DNA from: an uncultured Prevotellaceae bacterium
GTDB taxonomy: Bacteria > Bacteroidota > Bacteroidia > Bacteroidales > Bacteroidaceae
Direction: 5' to 3'
Assembly (NCBI GenBank): GCA_946405805.1
Contig: CAMJIL010000024.1
Coordinates: 1-33,503, forward strand
DNA: 33,503 bases
The translations under genes were made by a program, and so were the position numbers. Shown piece by piece: positions 7,301-16,934 of this stretch; the stretch's first letter is position 1, and the number at the start of each line of letters is the position of its first letter. The notes beneath the pieces are model-generated. The model was given only the letters and a program-made list of their open reading frames with translations. It did not search any database and was not told the DNA's origin.

Positions 7301-9212
7301 AAATGGAGTAATCGGTGGAATAGCGCATCATTTGCTGTTCCATCGTTTCTGTATAGTCGAGGGTGACATCTGTTATCTTGCCTTGCTCATCGAATATCGG
7401 GGTCATCTTGGGATTGATGAATCCTTTATAAGGGGCGATATTGAGCTTCTTATAGCGTGCAAGGGTCTCATGATGTAGGGTAGGGTCGATTTTTACTCCG
7501 TATGTTTCTACCATATCACGTGCTGCTTCATAGTCGCCTTCACTCTTGATGCGTTGTATTTCTGCAAGAAGAATGCCGAATGACTTGCGCAGTTCCTCAT
7601 AGTCTTTGATGACAACAAAGTGTTTTTTCTCGCCATCAGCTGCCACTGTCTCACATATCTCGATATTTCCATCAGAATGATGCAAGGCCCATTGGGCTAT
7701 GAGGGCTCTGTTGCGCATGTGGGCTTCTTCATAGTCAGAGCCTTCCTTGATGCGTACTGCCTGGGTGAGCAAGCCATTCATTATATATGTATAGTAACTT
7801 GCCTTGTAGGCCTCCATATCTGGAACAAGGCCAAGGCTGAGGAGCTTCTCGTCAGCAATATAATACAGGGCAAAAAGGTCTGCACGGGCTTCTTCTATGG
7901 TGTTGCCGTAGGCCTTCAGGGCATCCTGGCTGACTCCTGGCAGGAGTTTTCCACTACCATGTCCGAGGCATTCATGAAGGTCGGTATGCAGGCTGTCACA
8001 TTGCTCGCCATATTTGCGTATCATGGAGATTGTATCGGCATCGGAGACAAATTCCTCAAGGAAGCCACTCTCCTTTGAGGCTTCGTCGTAGGCCTTCATG
8101 AAATTGCTTATGGTAACACTCTTGGAGCCATACTGAGCACGAATCCATTCAGCATTAGGAAGATTGATGCCTATGGCGGTAGAAGGATATTCATCGCCTC
8201 CTATCATAGCAGCACATACGGCATTGGCTATGACACCACGCACTTTTTCCTTCTTGAATTGCTTGGCAACAGGAGAATGGTCTTCAAACCATTGGGCATT
8301 ATCGCTTATGGCCTTGGTACGACGGCACGCTTCGAGGTCTTTATATTCCACAATGCCTTCCCATGAGGCCTTGATGCCCAGAGGGTCGCCATATACTTCT
8401 ATAAAGCCATTGACAAAGTCGATACGGCCTTCTGTCTCCTTTATCCATTCTATGCAGTAGTCATCAAAAACCTTTGCATCGCCAGAGTGGTAATACTCTA
8501 CCAAGAGGTCGATAATCTTCTTTTGCTGCTCATTCTCTGCGTATTCCCTGGCCTTGAGAAGGTTTTCAACGATTTTCTCAATGGTTTTACCATATTTTCC
8601 TCCAATATGCCATACATCTTCCGTTATCTTGCCATCAATCTTACGCAGGGTAGAGTTGAGAGGATGCTGATGGCTGAAATTCTCTACCTCTTCCTGTGTC
8701 AGCCCCTCGTAATAGTTACATGCAGAGGTGGCAACAAGGTCTTCGCCATTTGTCTTATTGACACGCTTAGGGAGCAGGTTGGGGTTGAAGATAATAGGAA
8801 TGATGATGCTCAGCAGCTGTTCCTTTGGCAAGGGTAGGAGGGCATCGTCTATCTTGCGTACCTCTTTTATGAAGTAGTCCTGAGAGAATTCTGGCACAAA
8901 TTTCTCACATCCATAGTGATGATATATGCCATTTGAGAACCAAACACGTTTTAGATATGTCTCTAAAGCAGCATCGTCAGCACTGTCTTTAGAACCCTCG
9001 GAAGCCTGTTTCGTGTTCTGTAATTTACTTGTATAAATAGCCTCTAATGTTCTGCGTATCAAAAGATTATACTTTCCGAACTGATCGAAGGTGATGTCTC
9101 GTCCCCATAATGTTGCTTCTGAAAGATAATATATGTATGCCTTTTGGCTTGAAGTGAGTGCTTCGAATCCTGGTAAATTGTAGCGAAGCATCTGAATATC
9201 AGCAAATCTCAT
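7284..9212 (-). CDS. Dipeptidyl peptidase III family zinc metallopeptidase (M49)
   Basis: A 642-residue cytosolic aminodipeptidase that removes dipeptides from peptide N-termini. The M49 zinc motif appears as HECLGH near residues 412-417 (usual HELLGH), with EEARAD near 439 supplying the third ligand. There is no signal peptide, although many Bacteroidetes M49 enzymes carry a leader, so a cytosolic role in peptide use is likely. Length is somewhat below eukaryotic DPP III and in the bacterial range. Start ATG at 9212 follows a well-spaced promoter (9255-9284). The final residues MSKV and the stop come from heptamer array H2, so the native C-terminus may have been altered slightly. Confidence 0.93.
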   Translation of the reverse strand: MRFADIQMLRYNLPGFEALTSSQKAYIYYLSEATLWGRDITFDQFGKYNLLIRRTLEAIYTSKLQNTKQASEGSKDSADDAALETYLKRVWFSNGIYHHYGCEKFVPEFSQDYFIKEVRKIDDALLPLPKEQLLSIIIPIIFNPNLLPKRVNKTNGEDLVATSACNYYEGLTQEEVENFSHQHPLNSTLRKIDGKITEDVWHIGGKYGKTIEKIVENLLKAREYAENEQQKKIIDLLVEYYHSGDAKVFDDYCIEWIKETEGRIDFVNGFIEVYGDPLGIKASWEGIVEYKDLEACRRTKAISDNAQWFEDHSPVAKQFKKEKVRGVIANAVCAAMIGGDEYPSTAIGINLPNAEWIRAQYGSKSVTISNFMKAYDEASKESGFLEEFVSDADTISMIRKYGEQCDSLHTDLHECLGHGSGKLLPGVSQDALKAYGNTIEEARADLFALYYIADEKLLSLGLVPDMEAYKASYYTYIMNGLLTQAVRIKEGSDYEEAHMRNRALIAQWALHHSDGNIEICETVAADGEKKHFVVIKDYEELRKSFGILLAEIQRIKSEGDYEAARDMVETYGVKIDPTLHHETLARYKKLNIAPYKGFINPKMTPIFDEQGKITDVTLDYTETMEQQMMRYSTDYSIYMSKV

Positions 9213-9254
9213 ATTTTTATATGTGTTTTTAGAGTTATACGAAAATCAAGAGCC

Positions 9255-9284
9255 CAAAAATAATAAAAATAAAATTAATAGCAA
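9255..9284 (-). promoter_or_regulatory. Promoter of the DPP III gene
   Basis: Minus strand: -33 TTG (9282-9284), 19-nt spacer, -7 box TATTTTTG (9255-9262), about 40 nt upstream of the ATG. Confidence 0.6.
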
Positions 9285-9344
9285 AATTTTTGGCGATATT
9301 TTTCTGAAAAAAGTTTAAAATACCCTCTTATATGACTCATTCCG

Positions 9345-9375
9345 TTGCCTTTATCTCTCTTTTTCATTACCTTTG
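9345..9375 (+). promoter_or_regulatory. Promoter of the HU-like / FHA gene pair
   Basis: -33 TTG (9345-9347), 20-nt spacer, -7 box TACCTTTG (9368-9375). It leaves a leader of about 60 nt before ATG 9443. Confidence 0.7.
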
Positions 9376-9442
9376 CAAAAGTTTTTGAAGAAATAACGAA
9401 TTAACAAACAATATAAATATTGAACCTAATTATATAAGCATT

Positions 9443-10357
9443 ATGCGCAACAACATTTCAAAACACATTGAGAGACTGCTGTTAACGAATGATAGGGTGG
9501 TAATTCCTTCATTTGGTGTATTCAATGTTACTCATATTGCTGCTGAGTACGTTGAATCTACAGGATTGTTCTATCCACCAAAGCGTGTAGTTGATTTTGT
9601 TGTAGATAAGGCGGCATGCGATGCTGATGCATTGTTATTACAGTCTTATGCCAGTGCATTGGATATAAGCATCCCTGAGGCACAGAAGATTCTGGAGAAT
9701 GATGTGTATCAGATACAGGTTCAATTGAGAGAAGAAGGTGAGTACTATTTCCATGGTGTGGGAACACTGACAAAATATGGGGATAATAGTTTGGGCTTTG
9801 AGGCTGATTTAGCAGGCATTGCAACACCAAATCTTTTTGGTCTTAACTCTTTTGAATTCAAGCTATTACAGGTACAGGTTGCAGCAGAGCCAGCTAAGAA
9901 GACTGCTCGCATAATTCCTATGAATACATTTGGTCAGCACCTGCACACCCTTTCACCACTCAAGAAGGCAGCAGCTGCTGCTGTGGCAGTATTAGTAGGA
10001 TTCTCTTTCATATCAATACCTGCGGGTAATGGTAGTGACAATACAAAGGTGATACAGGCATCTATCCTTTCTTCAGATGTAATAAATTCTATCGTAGAAT
10101 CTCCTACATCACATAATGTTGCTGTTACACAGGAAGAGATAGCACAATTTGAGCAGGCTGCTAATTATAAAGAGGCGCAGGAAGAGGCTCAAGCACAGAC
10201 TCAACAGGCTGCTCCTGCTAAGGAAACAAAGACTACACAGGTCGTTACTGCTGCTCCTACTACAGTTACTGTCAACATTTCTTATGATGACATGAAGAAG
10301 GTTGTAGAAGAGCACGAACAAGAAACAGTTGTTAATGAAAAGGATTCGCTGTCCTAA
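9443..10357 (+). CDS. Membrane-anchored HU-domain protein (CCDC81-like bacterial HU)
   Basis: A 304-residue protein. Residues 1-60 (NISKHIERLLLTNDRVVIPSFG) and about 60-135 fit the paired CCDC81-type bacterial HU domains common in Bacteroidetes. One hydrophobic segment near 173-193 (KKAAAAAVAVLVGFSF) is a likely single membrane helix. The following tail of about 110 residues is Q/A/E/T-rich and probably extracytoplasmic. Relatives usually end in a peptidoglycan-binding SPOR domain, and I see none here. The likely arrangement is a cytosolic nucleic-acid or protein-binding head tethered to the membrane, perhaps in nucleoid or cell-envelope organisation. The zinc-ribbon/FHA gene starts inside its 3' end, implying co-translation. 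Confidence 0.8.
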   Translation: MRNNISKHIERLLLTNDRVVIPSFGVFNVTHIAAEYVESTGLFYPPKRVVDFVVDKAACDADALLLQSYASALDISIPEAQKILENDVYQIQVQLREEGEYYFHGVGTLTKYGDNSLGFEADLAGIATPNLFGLNSFEFKLLQVQVAAEPAKKTARIIPMNTFGQHLHTLSPLKKAAAAAVAVLVGFSFISIPAGNGSDNTKVIQASILSSDVINSIVESPTSHNVAVTQEEIAQFEQAANYKEAQEEAQAQTQQAAPAKETKTTQVVTAAPTTVTVNISYDDMKKVVEEHEQETVVNEKDSLS

Positions 10358-10805
10358 ATGCAATAATTACATAGTTTTTGACGAGACGAAGTACCAAGGA
10401 GAAAAGACCTTGGTGTTTCAGTGTACCGAGTGCGGTAAACAATTCGGTATAAAATTAAAAGAAAAAAATGTTGGAAGCATTGTTGTTATTGAGAATGTCT
10501 TCCATTATAAGCAAGAATTTCCGTTACACATGGGGGATAATGTCATTGGGCGATATATGAAAGATAGTCGCTGTCATTGTCCTATCAGAACAGATGATCC
10601 GAGCATTGATATGAATCATTGTGTTATCAATGTTTCAAAAGGTGATGACGGACAATTAAAGTATATTCTTAGGGATGGCCCTTCATATACGGGTACTTTT
10701 GTGGATAACAAGATACTTGGCGACAAAGAAAGGCGTATTATTACAGATGGTACTTTATTTACCATTGGAGCAACAAGTATTATTCTGAAGGAACCTGAGG
10801 GGTGA
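10335..10805 (+). CDS. Zinc-ribbon plus FHA domain protein
   Basis: About 156 residues from ATG 10335. The N-terminus has CPKC and, some 24 residues on, CTEC, a zinc ribbon of the MJ0042 type. The C-terminal hundred residues form a forkhead-associated domain: VIGRYMKDSRCHCPI, then SIDMNHCVINV (the Ser-x-x-x-His pThr-binding pair) and GTFVDNKIL in the position of the conserved Asn-Gly. FHA domains bind phosphothreonine peptides, so this is a probable adaptor reading a Ser/Thr kinase signal. No kinase is present in the window. It overlaps the HU-like gene by 23 nt in another frame, suggesting coupled translation and a shared complex. The TTG at 10329 is an unlikely start. Confidence 0.85.
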   Translation: MKRIRCPKCNNYIVFDETKYQGEKTLVFQCTECGKQFGIKLKEKNVGSIVVIENVFHYKQEFPLHMGDNVIGRYMKDSRCHCPIRTDDPSIDMNHCVINVSKGDDGQLKYILRDGPSYTGTFVDNKILGDKERRIITDGTLFTIGATSIILKEPEG

Positions 10806-10807
10806 GA

Positions 10808-10884
10808 GATTAATGGTTAAGGGTTAACGGTTAAGGGTTAACGGTTAAAGACTTGAAACCTGAAACTTGAAACCTGAAACTTTT
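10808..10884. repeat. Heptamer array H3 (11 units)
   Basis: GATTAAT, then five GGTTAAS/GGTTAAA units, a hybrid GACTTGA, then alternating AACCTGA and AACTTGA, and AACTTTT, all in one 7-bp phase. It begins just after the FHA stop and ends 37 nt before cysE. Confidence 0.9.
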
Positions 10885-10921
10885 AGAGATGAGGGCATGA
10901 GTTATTTGTTTATTGAGAATT

Positions 10922-11734
10922 ATGGAAAATGAAATTATAACACAGACAGTAAAGGCATTATCGACCCCAGAGAGTCTGAAAAATCTGTTTCCGGATAAAA
11001 AGGATTGCCAGCCGCTGCCATCAAATGAAATGATGCTGGAAGTGATAGAGGTGGCTCGCAGCATATTGTTCCCTGGATATTTTGGTCACTCAAAGGTGAC
11101 ACCAGAAAATGTAGGTTATTTTATAGGCGTTTCGCTGGAACGCTTCTCTTCCCTCCTAAGAAAACAGGGGATATGTGAAGATAAGGTTTGTGCATTAGTA
11201 TCGAAAATGCCTGAGATACGCAAACTCCTTGCTATGGATGTAGAGGCTGCATACAATGGTGACCCTGCAGCAACGTCTTATGAAGAGATAATATGTTGTT
11301 ATCCTGTCATCAGGGCTCTTACTAACTATCGTATGGCTCATGTGTTATATGAACTTGGTGTTCCTCTTATTCCACGTGTTATGACAGAGCTGGCCCATAA
11401 TGAAACAGGTATTGATATTCATCCTGCTGCACAGATAGGCCATCACTTTACAATAGATCATGGTACTGGTGTGGTGATAGGTGCTACCGCCATTATCGGA
11501 AATAATGTGAAACTATATCAGGGTGTTACTCTTGGAGCACTCTCTTTCCCTCTTGATGAGAATGGTAATCCTATCAAGGGTATTCCACGTCATCCTATTC
11601 TGGAAGATGATGTCATAGTATATAGTAATGCTACAATACTGGGTCGTATAACAATCGGTAAGGGCAGCGTGATAGGTGCCAACCAATGGATTACCCAGGA
11701 TGTGGCTCCTCAAAGCAAAATAGTAAACAAATAA
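10922..11734 (+). CDS. cysE: Serine O-acetyltransferase
   Basis: A 270-residue enzyme making O-acetylserine from serine and acetyl-CoA, the first step of cysteine synthesis. The helical N-terminal half includes YEEIICCYPVIRALTNYRMAHVLY. It is followed by the left-handed beta-helix with HIDHGTGVVIGATAIIG, the active-site histidine segments, VKLYQGVTLGALSF, the extended loop after it, and terminal hexapeptide repeats ending QDVAPQSKIVNK. It is longer than minimal EpsC types and fits the Bacteroidetes form. I chose ATG 10922 over the upstream TTG 10913. It lies downstream of array H3, so promoter position is unclear. Functionally it connects with metY at 30152 (sulfur assimilation), though the two are far apart. 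Confidence 0.92.
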   Translation: MENEIITQTVKALSTPESLKNLFPDKKDCQPLPSNEMMLEVIEVARSILFPGYFGHSKVTPENVGYFIGVSLERFSSLLRKQGICEDKVCALVSKMPEIRKLLAMDVEAAYNGDPAATSYEEIICCYPVIRALTNYRMAHVLYELGVPLIPRVMTELAHNETGIDIHPAAQIGHHFTIDHGTGVVIGATAIIGNNVKLYQGVTLGALSFPLDENGNPIKGIPRHPILEDDVIVYSNATILGRITIGKGSVIGANQWITQDVAPQSKIVNK

Positions 11735-11747
11735 AAACTCATACACC

Positions 11748-13307
11748 GTGGAACTGATAGCAAAGACTTTTATGGGTCTTGAAGATCTTCTTGTTCAAGA
11801 ACTTACAGAATTAGGAGCAGAAGATATCGTAAAAGGTTGTCGTGTTGTCTCTTTTAAGGGAGATAAGGCACTGATGTATCGTGCTAACTTCGCATTGCGC
11901 ACAGCAATACGCATATTGAAGCCAATCAAGACCTTTAAGGCTAAAGGGGCTGACGATGTGTATGATGCTGTCAAGGAAATCGACTGGAGCGAGTATATTG
12001 CTGAAGGAAAGACTTTTACAGTAGATTCTGTGGTATATTCTGATAGCTTCAACAATTCCCGCTTTGTAACATATAAGGTAAAGGATGCTATTGTTGACCA
12101 GTTCAGAGAAAAGACGGGTCGCAGACCAAGCATTTCTATTACAGACCCTGATGTGCGACTGAATGTGCATATCGGAGAACGTACAGACGAGAATGGCGTA
12201 AAGCATACAGAGGGTACTATCTCTCTGGATTCTTCTGGTGAATCACTCCATCGTCGAGGATATCGTCAGGAACAGGTTGACGCTCCATTGAATGAGGTCC
12301 TTGCTGCTGGTATGATAATGATGACTGGATGGAAGGGTGAGACAGATTTTATTGACCCGATGTGTGGTTCTGGCACATTGCTTATTGAGGCTGCCCTCAT
12401 AGCAAGAAATATAGCACCTGGTGTGTTCCGTCAGAGCTATGCCTTCGAGAAATGGCCTGACTTTGACAGGGAACTTTTTGATGAGATATATAATGATGAT
12501 TCCAAGGAGACAGAGTTTACACATCATATCTATGGCTATGATATTGATTTCAAGGCTGTAAATATAGCAAAAGCAAATGTGAAGGCTGCTGGTCTCATGA
12601 AGGATATCACCATAGAACAGCAGAATTTTGCTGATATGCAGGGATTGCCAAATCCTGACCAGTATATAGAACAGAATCTCTCTGGCGAACGTTTGGCTGT
12701 GATTGTTACAAATCCTCCTTATGGCGAGCGTATCTCTACTCCTAATCTGTTGGAGACATATAAGATGATAGGCCGACAGCTGAAGCATCACTTCAAGGGA
12801 TGTGAAGCATGGATATTGTCGTATAAGGATGAATGCTTTGCACAAATAGGACTGAAACCATCATTGAAAGTGCCTCTGTATAATGGCTCCTTGGAATGCG
12901 AATATCGTAAATACCTCATGTTTGACGGACGTCTGGAGGATTTCCGTGAGGAAGGCGGTATCGTCAAGACAGAGGATGAGAAGAGAAAGATGGCAGAAAA
13001 GCGCAGAAGTTGGCAGAAACATGACTATGCCAAGATGCGTGAAGAGAGAGCAAGTAATGAAGAGGCTGACATCTTGTCATTTGAATTTCAGTCTTTGAAG
13101 AAACAACGTCCTCAACGTGGTGGCAGAGATTGGGACAGGGATGATGACAGAAGGTTTCAAGGTTCAGGTTCCAAGTTTCAGGATAGGGACAGAAAGTTCC
13201 ATAGAGACAGGGATGACCGTCAGTTCAGAGGAAAAGACAATTATAAATCTAGAGAAGAAAGACAGGCAGACAGGAAAAAGTTCTTCCAGAAAAGAAATGA
13301 TGATTGA
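11748..13307 (+). CDS. rlmL: THUMP-domain rRNA guanine-N2 methyltransferase (RlmL-type)
   Basis: A 519-residue SAM-dependent RNA methyltransferase resembling the N-terminal half of E. coli RlmKL (23S rRNA m2G2445). A ferredoxin-like/THUMP region covers roughly 1-160, the SAM loop DPMCGSGTLLIEAALIARNIAPG starts near 203, and the catalytic NPPYGER is near 321. The start is GTG 11748. Beyond residue 400 is a K/R/D-rich low-complexity tail, probably an RNA-binding extension. Within it, 13152-13179 consists of four heptamer units encoding part of FQGSGSKFQ. It sits 13 nt after cysE and 6 nt before the S9 peptidase, suggesting one operon. The exact target nucleotide is inferred from homology. Confidence 0.88.
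   Translation: MELIAKTFMGLEDLLVQELTELGAEDIVKGCRVVSFKGDKALMYRANFALRTAIRILKPIKTFKAKGADDVYDAVKEIDWSEYIAEGKTFTVDSVVYSDSFNNSRFVTYKVKDAIVDQFREKTGRRPSISITDPDVRLNVHIGERTDENGVKHTEGTISLDSSGESLHRRGYRQEQVDAPLNEVLAAGMIMMTGWKGETDFIDPMCGSGTLLIEAALIARNIAPGVFRQSYAFEKWPDFDRELFDEIYNDDSKETEFTHHIYGYDIDFKAVNIAKANVKAAGLMKDITIEQQNFADMQGLPNPDQYIEQNLSGERLAVIVTNPPYGERISTPNLLETYKMIGRQLKHHFKGCEAWILSYKDECFAQIGLKPSLKVPLYNGSLECEYRKYLMFDGRLEDFREEGGIVKTEDEKRKMAEKRRSWQKHDYAKMREERASNEEADILSFEFQSLKKQRPQRGGRDWDRDDDRRFQGSGSKFQDRDRKFHRDRDDRQFRGKDNYKSREERQADRKKFFQKRNDD
13152..13179. repeat. Intragenic heptamer tract H4 (4 units) in the rlmL tail
   Basis: Four units in 7-bp phase (AGGTTTC, AAGGTTC, AGGTTCC, AAGTTTC) within the coding sequence. 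They are close to the reverse complement of the AACYTGA units of intergenic array H3. Confidence 0.75.
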
Positions 13308-13313
13308 TGACAG

Positions 13314-15260
13314 ATGACAAGATATCGAAGCATAATATTATGTTTGCTGTTGTTGAGTTACATACCTGTTAATATGATGGCACAGAAACGACTTACACTT
13401 GAGGACCTTAACTTTGGTGGCGTAAACTATGCGTCTATGTCACCAGTCCGCAAGCACTATAAGTGGAAAGGAAACGAACTTATAGAGTCGGAAGAAAAGG
13501 ATGCCGAGAAATATCCTCAGGTGGTATCTCGTGACCATAATATATATGTGAAGTTGTCTGCTGACTCTGAGGAAAAACAGATTACCTTTGATGGCTCTCG
13601 GGAAATAGTATATGGGGAGTCTGTTCATCGAAATGAATGGGGCATAAATACTGGTATCTTCATGTCTCCCGATAGGAGCAAGGTGGCTTTCTATCGCATG
13701 GACCAGTCGATGGTGACAGATTATCCACAAGTGAGCATTGCCGACTATGAAGCAAAATATGAGCCTGACAAATATCCTATGACAGGTTCTAAGAGCCATG
13801 AGGTCACAATAGGCATTCTGGAATTGTCTGAAGGAAAGGATCTCACACCTCATTATCTTGATTTGGGAGATGTTACAGACAGATATTTCACGAATATCTC
13901 ATGGGGACCAGATGGTAAAACCCTGTATCTCATAGAATTAAACAGAGACCAGACAGAGTCTCATCTGGATGCCTATGACGTAGCAACAGGCAAGAAGAAA
14001 GCTACCTTGTTTGTAGAAAAGGATGATAAATATGTAGAACCTCTGCATCCAATTTCTTTCCTGCCTTGGGATGACAGCAAATATATTTACTGGAGCCAGA
14101 AGGATGGTTATTGGCATCTGTATCTTGGTTCTGTAGATAAAGCACAAGAACTTATTCAGCTTACACAAGGAGAATGGGTGGTGCTCGACATGATAGGATT
14201 CAGCAAGAGTACAAAGTCTCTTATTATTTCTGCCAATAAGGAGAGTCATGTGCAGAGAAATCTCTATCGTCTAGACCTCAGCAAGGTGCCTGCAAAAGGA
14301 AAGCCTGCAAAGATGACTCTGCTGGATAATGGCCTGGGCGTTCATGGCGGAAAGCTCAATGACGATGGCACTATGCTACTTGATGTATGGGGTGAGCCAG
14401 ATGTTCCTCGGGCCTATGCTACCATCAATGTTCAGACTGGGGAGAGAAAAGAAGTCTTCAGGGCGCCTAATCCTTGGGAGGGATATGATATTCCTATTTA
14501 TAAACATGGTACCATTACTGCTGCTGACGGAAAGACGGAGCTGCACTACAGAATGGTGCTTCCGAAGGATTTTGACGAAACAAAGAAATATCCTACTGTA
14601 GTATATGTATATGGTGGCCCTCATGCTCATAACATCGAGGCTGCCTGGCATTGGGCTTCCCGACCTTGGGAGACATATATGGCAGGACAGGGATACATTC
14701 TCTTTATCCTCGACAACAGAGGCTCTGAGCATCGTGGAAAGGATTTTGAGCAGGTAATATATCGCCAGATGGGGCAGGAGGAGATGAAAGACCAGATGAA
14801 GGGTGTGGAATTCCTCAAGTCTCTGCCTTATGTGGATATGGAAAGACTCGGAGTTCATGGTTGGAGCTATGGCGGCTATATGACAATCTCTTTGATGACA
14901 AATTACAAGGATGTCTTCAAGGTTGGTGTGGCAGGAGGACCTGTTATCGACTGGAAATGGTATGAGATAATGTATGGAGAGAGATATATGGATACTCCAC
15001 AGGACAATAAGGAGGGCTATGAGAAGTGTTCCTTGCTGTCAAAGGCAAAAGACCTTTCAGGACGACTGCTCATCATAACAGGAGGAAACGACAAGACAGT
15101 TGTTCCCCAGCATTGTCTCAGCTTTATTTATGAATGTAACAAGGCAGGCACATATCCGGACTTCTTTATATTCCCAGAGGAGGAGCATAATATGAAGAAA
15201 CATCAGTCCGTGGTTCTGCATGAACACATAACACGATATTTTAACGATTTTCTTAAATAA
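13314..15260 (+). CDS. Secreted S9 family prolyl oligopeptidase (DPP IV-like)
   Basis: A 648-residue exported serine peptidase. A signal peptide occupies about residues 1-24 (basic start, [10 protein letters not shown] core, MMAQ cleavage region). The middle is the DPPIV-type beta-propeller ([36 protein letters not shown]). The C-terminal alpha/beta hydrolase has the nucleophile in GWSYGG (Ser near 517), the acid in ITGGNDKTV (Asp near 592) and the histidine in the EEHNM region near 624. Such enzymes cleave X-Pro or other dipeptides in the periplasm. The S9B subgroup is clear but exact specificity is not. It lies 6 nt after rlmL and 20 nt before purD. Confidence 0.92.
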   Translation: MTRYRSIILCLLLLSYIPVNMMAQKRLTLEDLNFGGVNYASMSPVRKHYKWKGNELIESEEKDAEKYPQVVSRDHNIYVKLSADSEEKQITFDGSREIVYGESVHRNEWGINTGIFMSPDRSKVAFYRMDQSMVTDYPQVSIADYEAKYEPDKYPMTGSKSHEVTIGILELSEGKDLTPHYLDLGDVTDRYFTNISWGPDGKTLYLIELNRDQTESHLDAYDVATGKKKATLFVEKDDKYVEPLHPISFLPWDDSKYIYWSQKDGYWHLYLGSVDKAQELIQLTQGEWVVLDMIGFSKSTKSLIISANKESHVQRNLYRLDLSKVPAKGKPAKMTLLDNGLGVHGGKLNDDGTMLLDVWGEPDVPRAYATINVQTGERKEVFRAPNPWEGYDIPIYKHGTITAADGKTELHYRMVLPKDFDETKKYPTVVYVYGGPHAHNIEAAWHWASRPWETYMAGQGYILFILDNRGSEHRGKDFEQVIYRQMGQEEMKDQMKGVEFLKSLPYVDMERLGVHGWSYGGYMTISLMTNYKDVFKVGVAGGPVIDWKWYEIMYGERYMDTPQDNKEGYEKCSLLSKAKDLSGRLLIITGGNDKTVVPQHCLSFIYECNKAGTYPDFFIFPEEEHNMKKHQSVVLHEHITRYFNDFLK

Positions 15261-15280
15261 CACAACATACAAAGAAAAAT

Positions 15281-16558
15281 ATGAACATTCTATTATTGGG
15301 ATCAGGTGGCAGAGAACATGCGCTGGCTTGGAAAATAGCGCAGAGTAACAAATGTGATATCCTTTATATCGCACCAGGCAATGCAGGAACAGATGGTGTT
15401 GGTGGTAAGGGAAAGAACGTAAACATCAAGGCTGACGATTTTGAAGCCATAAAGTCCTTTGTTCTTGAGAACAATGTGAAGATGGTTGTTGTTGGTCCAG
15501 AAGATCCATTGGTAAAGGGTATCTATGATGACTTCAAGAGTGATGTTCGCACCAAGGATATCCCTGTTATCGGACCTTCTAAGGCTGGTGCTGTGCTCGA
15601 AGGCTCAAAGGATTTTGCAAAGAGTTTCATGAAGCGTCATAATATCCCAACAGCAGCATATGAAACCTTCGATGGAGAACATCTGGAAGAAGGTTTGAAG
15701 TTCCTCGAGACATTGCAGGCTCCTTATGTGCTGAAGGCTGACGGCCTGTGTGCAGGAAAGGGTGTGCTGATATTGCCAACCCTCGAGGAAGCAAAGAAAG
15801 AACTCAAGGAGATGCTGGGTGGCATGTTTGGCAATGCGTCCTCAAAAGTGGTCATAGAGGAATTCCTCAGTGGCATAGAATGTTCAGTCTTTGTAATTAC
15901 TGACGGAAAGAACTATAAGATTCTCCCAGAGGCTAAGGACTATAAGCGCATCGGAGAAGGTGATACTGGTCTGAATACTGGTGGTATGGGTAGTGTCACT
16001 CCTGTTCCTTTTGCTACAAAGGAATGGATGGCAAAGGTGGAGGAACGCATCATTAAGCCTACTGTAAAGGGTCTTGCTGATGAGAATATCTGCTATAAGG
16101 GCTTTATCTTCTTTGGTCTGATAAACTGTCAGGGTGAGCCAAAGGTGATAGAATATAACTGCCGAATGGGTGACCCTGAGACAGAGAGTGTCATGCTGCG
16201 TCTGAAGAGTGATATAGTAGATCTCTTCGAGGGTGTTGCTGATGAGAATCTCGATACCAAGAGCATAGAGTTCGACCCACGTTCTGCTGTCTGCGTAATG
16301 ATGGTGAGTGGTGGATATCCACAGGCTTATGAAAAGGGTTTCCCAATCTCTGGCATCAATGATGTTGAGGGCAGCATCGTCTTCCATGCTGGTACTTCGA
16401 TGAAAGATGGACAGGTAGTGACAGCTGGTGGAAGAGTTATCTGCGTGGTGTCCTATGGCAAGGATAAGGCAGAGGCTCTCGAAAAATCCTTCAAGGAAGC
16501 CCAGAAGATACAGTATCAGGGCAAGTACTTCCGTAGAGACATCGGCAAAGACCTGTAA
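15281..16558 (+). CDS. purD: Phosphoribosylamine--glycine ligase
   Basis: A 425-residue cytosolic enzyme of de novo purine synthesis (step 2: phosphoribosylamine + glycine + ATP to GAR). It starts [17 protein letters not shown]. The ATP-grasp core shows [15 protein letters not shown] and the metal/ATP segment [28 protein letters not shown] and the C-terminal [12 protein letters not shown] domain are all typical. Full length, no oddities. It probably shares the rlmL-S9 transcript. A heptamer tract and a G-rich imperfect hairpin with a T-run follow and may end transcription. Confidence 0.97.
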   Translation: MNILLLGSGGREHALAWKIAQSNKCDILYIAPGNAGTDGVGGKGKNVNIKADDFEAIKSFVLENNVKMVVVGPEDPLVKGIYDDFKSDVRTKDIPVIGPSKAGAVLEGSKDFAKSFMKRHNIPTAAYETFDGEHLEEGLKFLETLQAPYVLKADGLCAGKGVLILPTLEEAKKELKEMLGGMFGNASSKVVIEEFLSGIECSVFVITDGKNYKILPEAKDYKRIGEGDTGLNTGGMGSVTPVPFATKEWMAKVEERIIKPTVKGLADENICYKGFIFFGLINCQGEPKVIEYNCRMGDPETESVMLRLKSDIVDLFEGVADENLDTKSIEFDPRSAVCVMMVSGGYPQAYEKGFPISGINDVEGSIVFHAGTSMKDGQVVTAGGRVICVVSYGKDKAEALEKSFKEAQKIQYQGKYFRRDIGKDL

Positions 16559-16561
16559 ATT

Positions 16562-16596
16562 TAATGCATAATGCATAATTCATAATTCATAATTAG
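16562..16596. repeat. Heptamer array H5 (5 units)
   Basis: TAATGCA twice, TAATTCA twice and TAATTAG in uninterrupted 7-bp phase, starting just after the purD stop. It runs directly into the G-rich hairpin. Confidence 0.85.
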
Positions 16597-16600
16597 TCTT

Positions 16601-16642
16601 ACCTCTCCCCCTCCACTTGGGAGGGTCGGGGTGGGGTCTTTT
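16601..16642 (+). terminator. REP-like GC-rich imperfect palindrome with T-tract after purD
   Basis: A C-rich arm (16601-16614) faces G-rich sequence (16619-16637) across a short loop, followed by TCTTTTA. The perfect inner stem is CTCC/GGAG. The outer pairing has mismatches and wobble pairs. It may act as a weak terminator or as a dispersed hairpin repeat; a similar element lies at 33435-33469. Confidence 0.5.
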
Positions 16643-16655
16643 ATTCATAATTAAG

Positions 16656-16934
16656 ATGCTCGCAGCAATAGTAATCATAATATGTTTCATACTCTGTTAT
16701 AGCATGGCTCGTACCATGTTCAGGGATCATTATGGCCTGAAGAAAGCATATTGCTGCGGATTTCCCATTGGGTGTGCTACGATAGCCAGCTGGTGGGCAT
16801 TATTAGCCTTGCCGGTATTGATATGGTATCTGTATAGCCCCATGAAGATAAATAATGGCAGGATATTCTATTCTGCTACACTTGGAGCCTTAACGCCCTT
16901 GTGGATAATGCTCCCATATTGGTTGTTCCTATGA
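16656..16934 (+). CDS. Small membrane protein, function unknown
   Basis: About 92 residues from ATG 16656, almost entirely hydrophobic with three likely membrane helices (LAAIVIIICFILCY, ATIASWWALLALPVLIWYLY, ATLGALTPLWIMLPYWLFL). A short basic loop (ARTMFRDHYGLKKAYCCG) connects the first two. I do not recognise a family. The frame is open to a TTG at 16617 inside the G-rich hairpin, which is an unlikely start. Its TGA overlaps the ATG of the DedA-like gene (ATGA), so the two are translationally coupled and may act together in the inner membrane. Confidence 0.7.
   Translation: MLAAIVIIICFILCYSMARTMFRDHYGLKKAYCCGFPIGCATIASWWALLALPVLIWYLYSPMKINNGRIFYSATLGALTPLWIMLPYWLFL

Noticed and set aside
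12243..12845. Minus-strand ORF of 200 codons opposite rlmL
   Set aside because: It is a shadow of the methyltransferase core, with Cys/Ile-rich composition and no motif.
15884..16576. Minus-strand ORF of 230 codons opposite purD
   Set aside because: purD is complete and conserved on the plus strand. The antisense product is rich in His/Ser/Leu with no recognisable domain.
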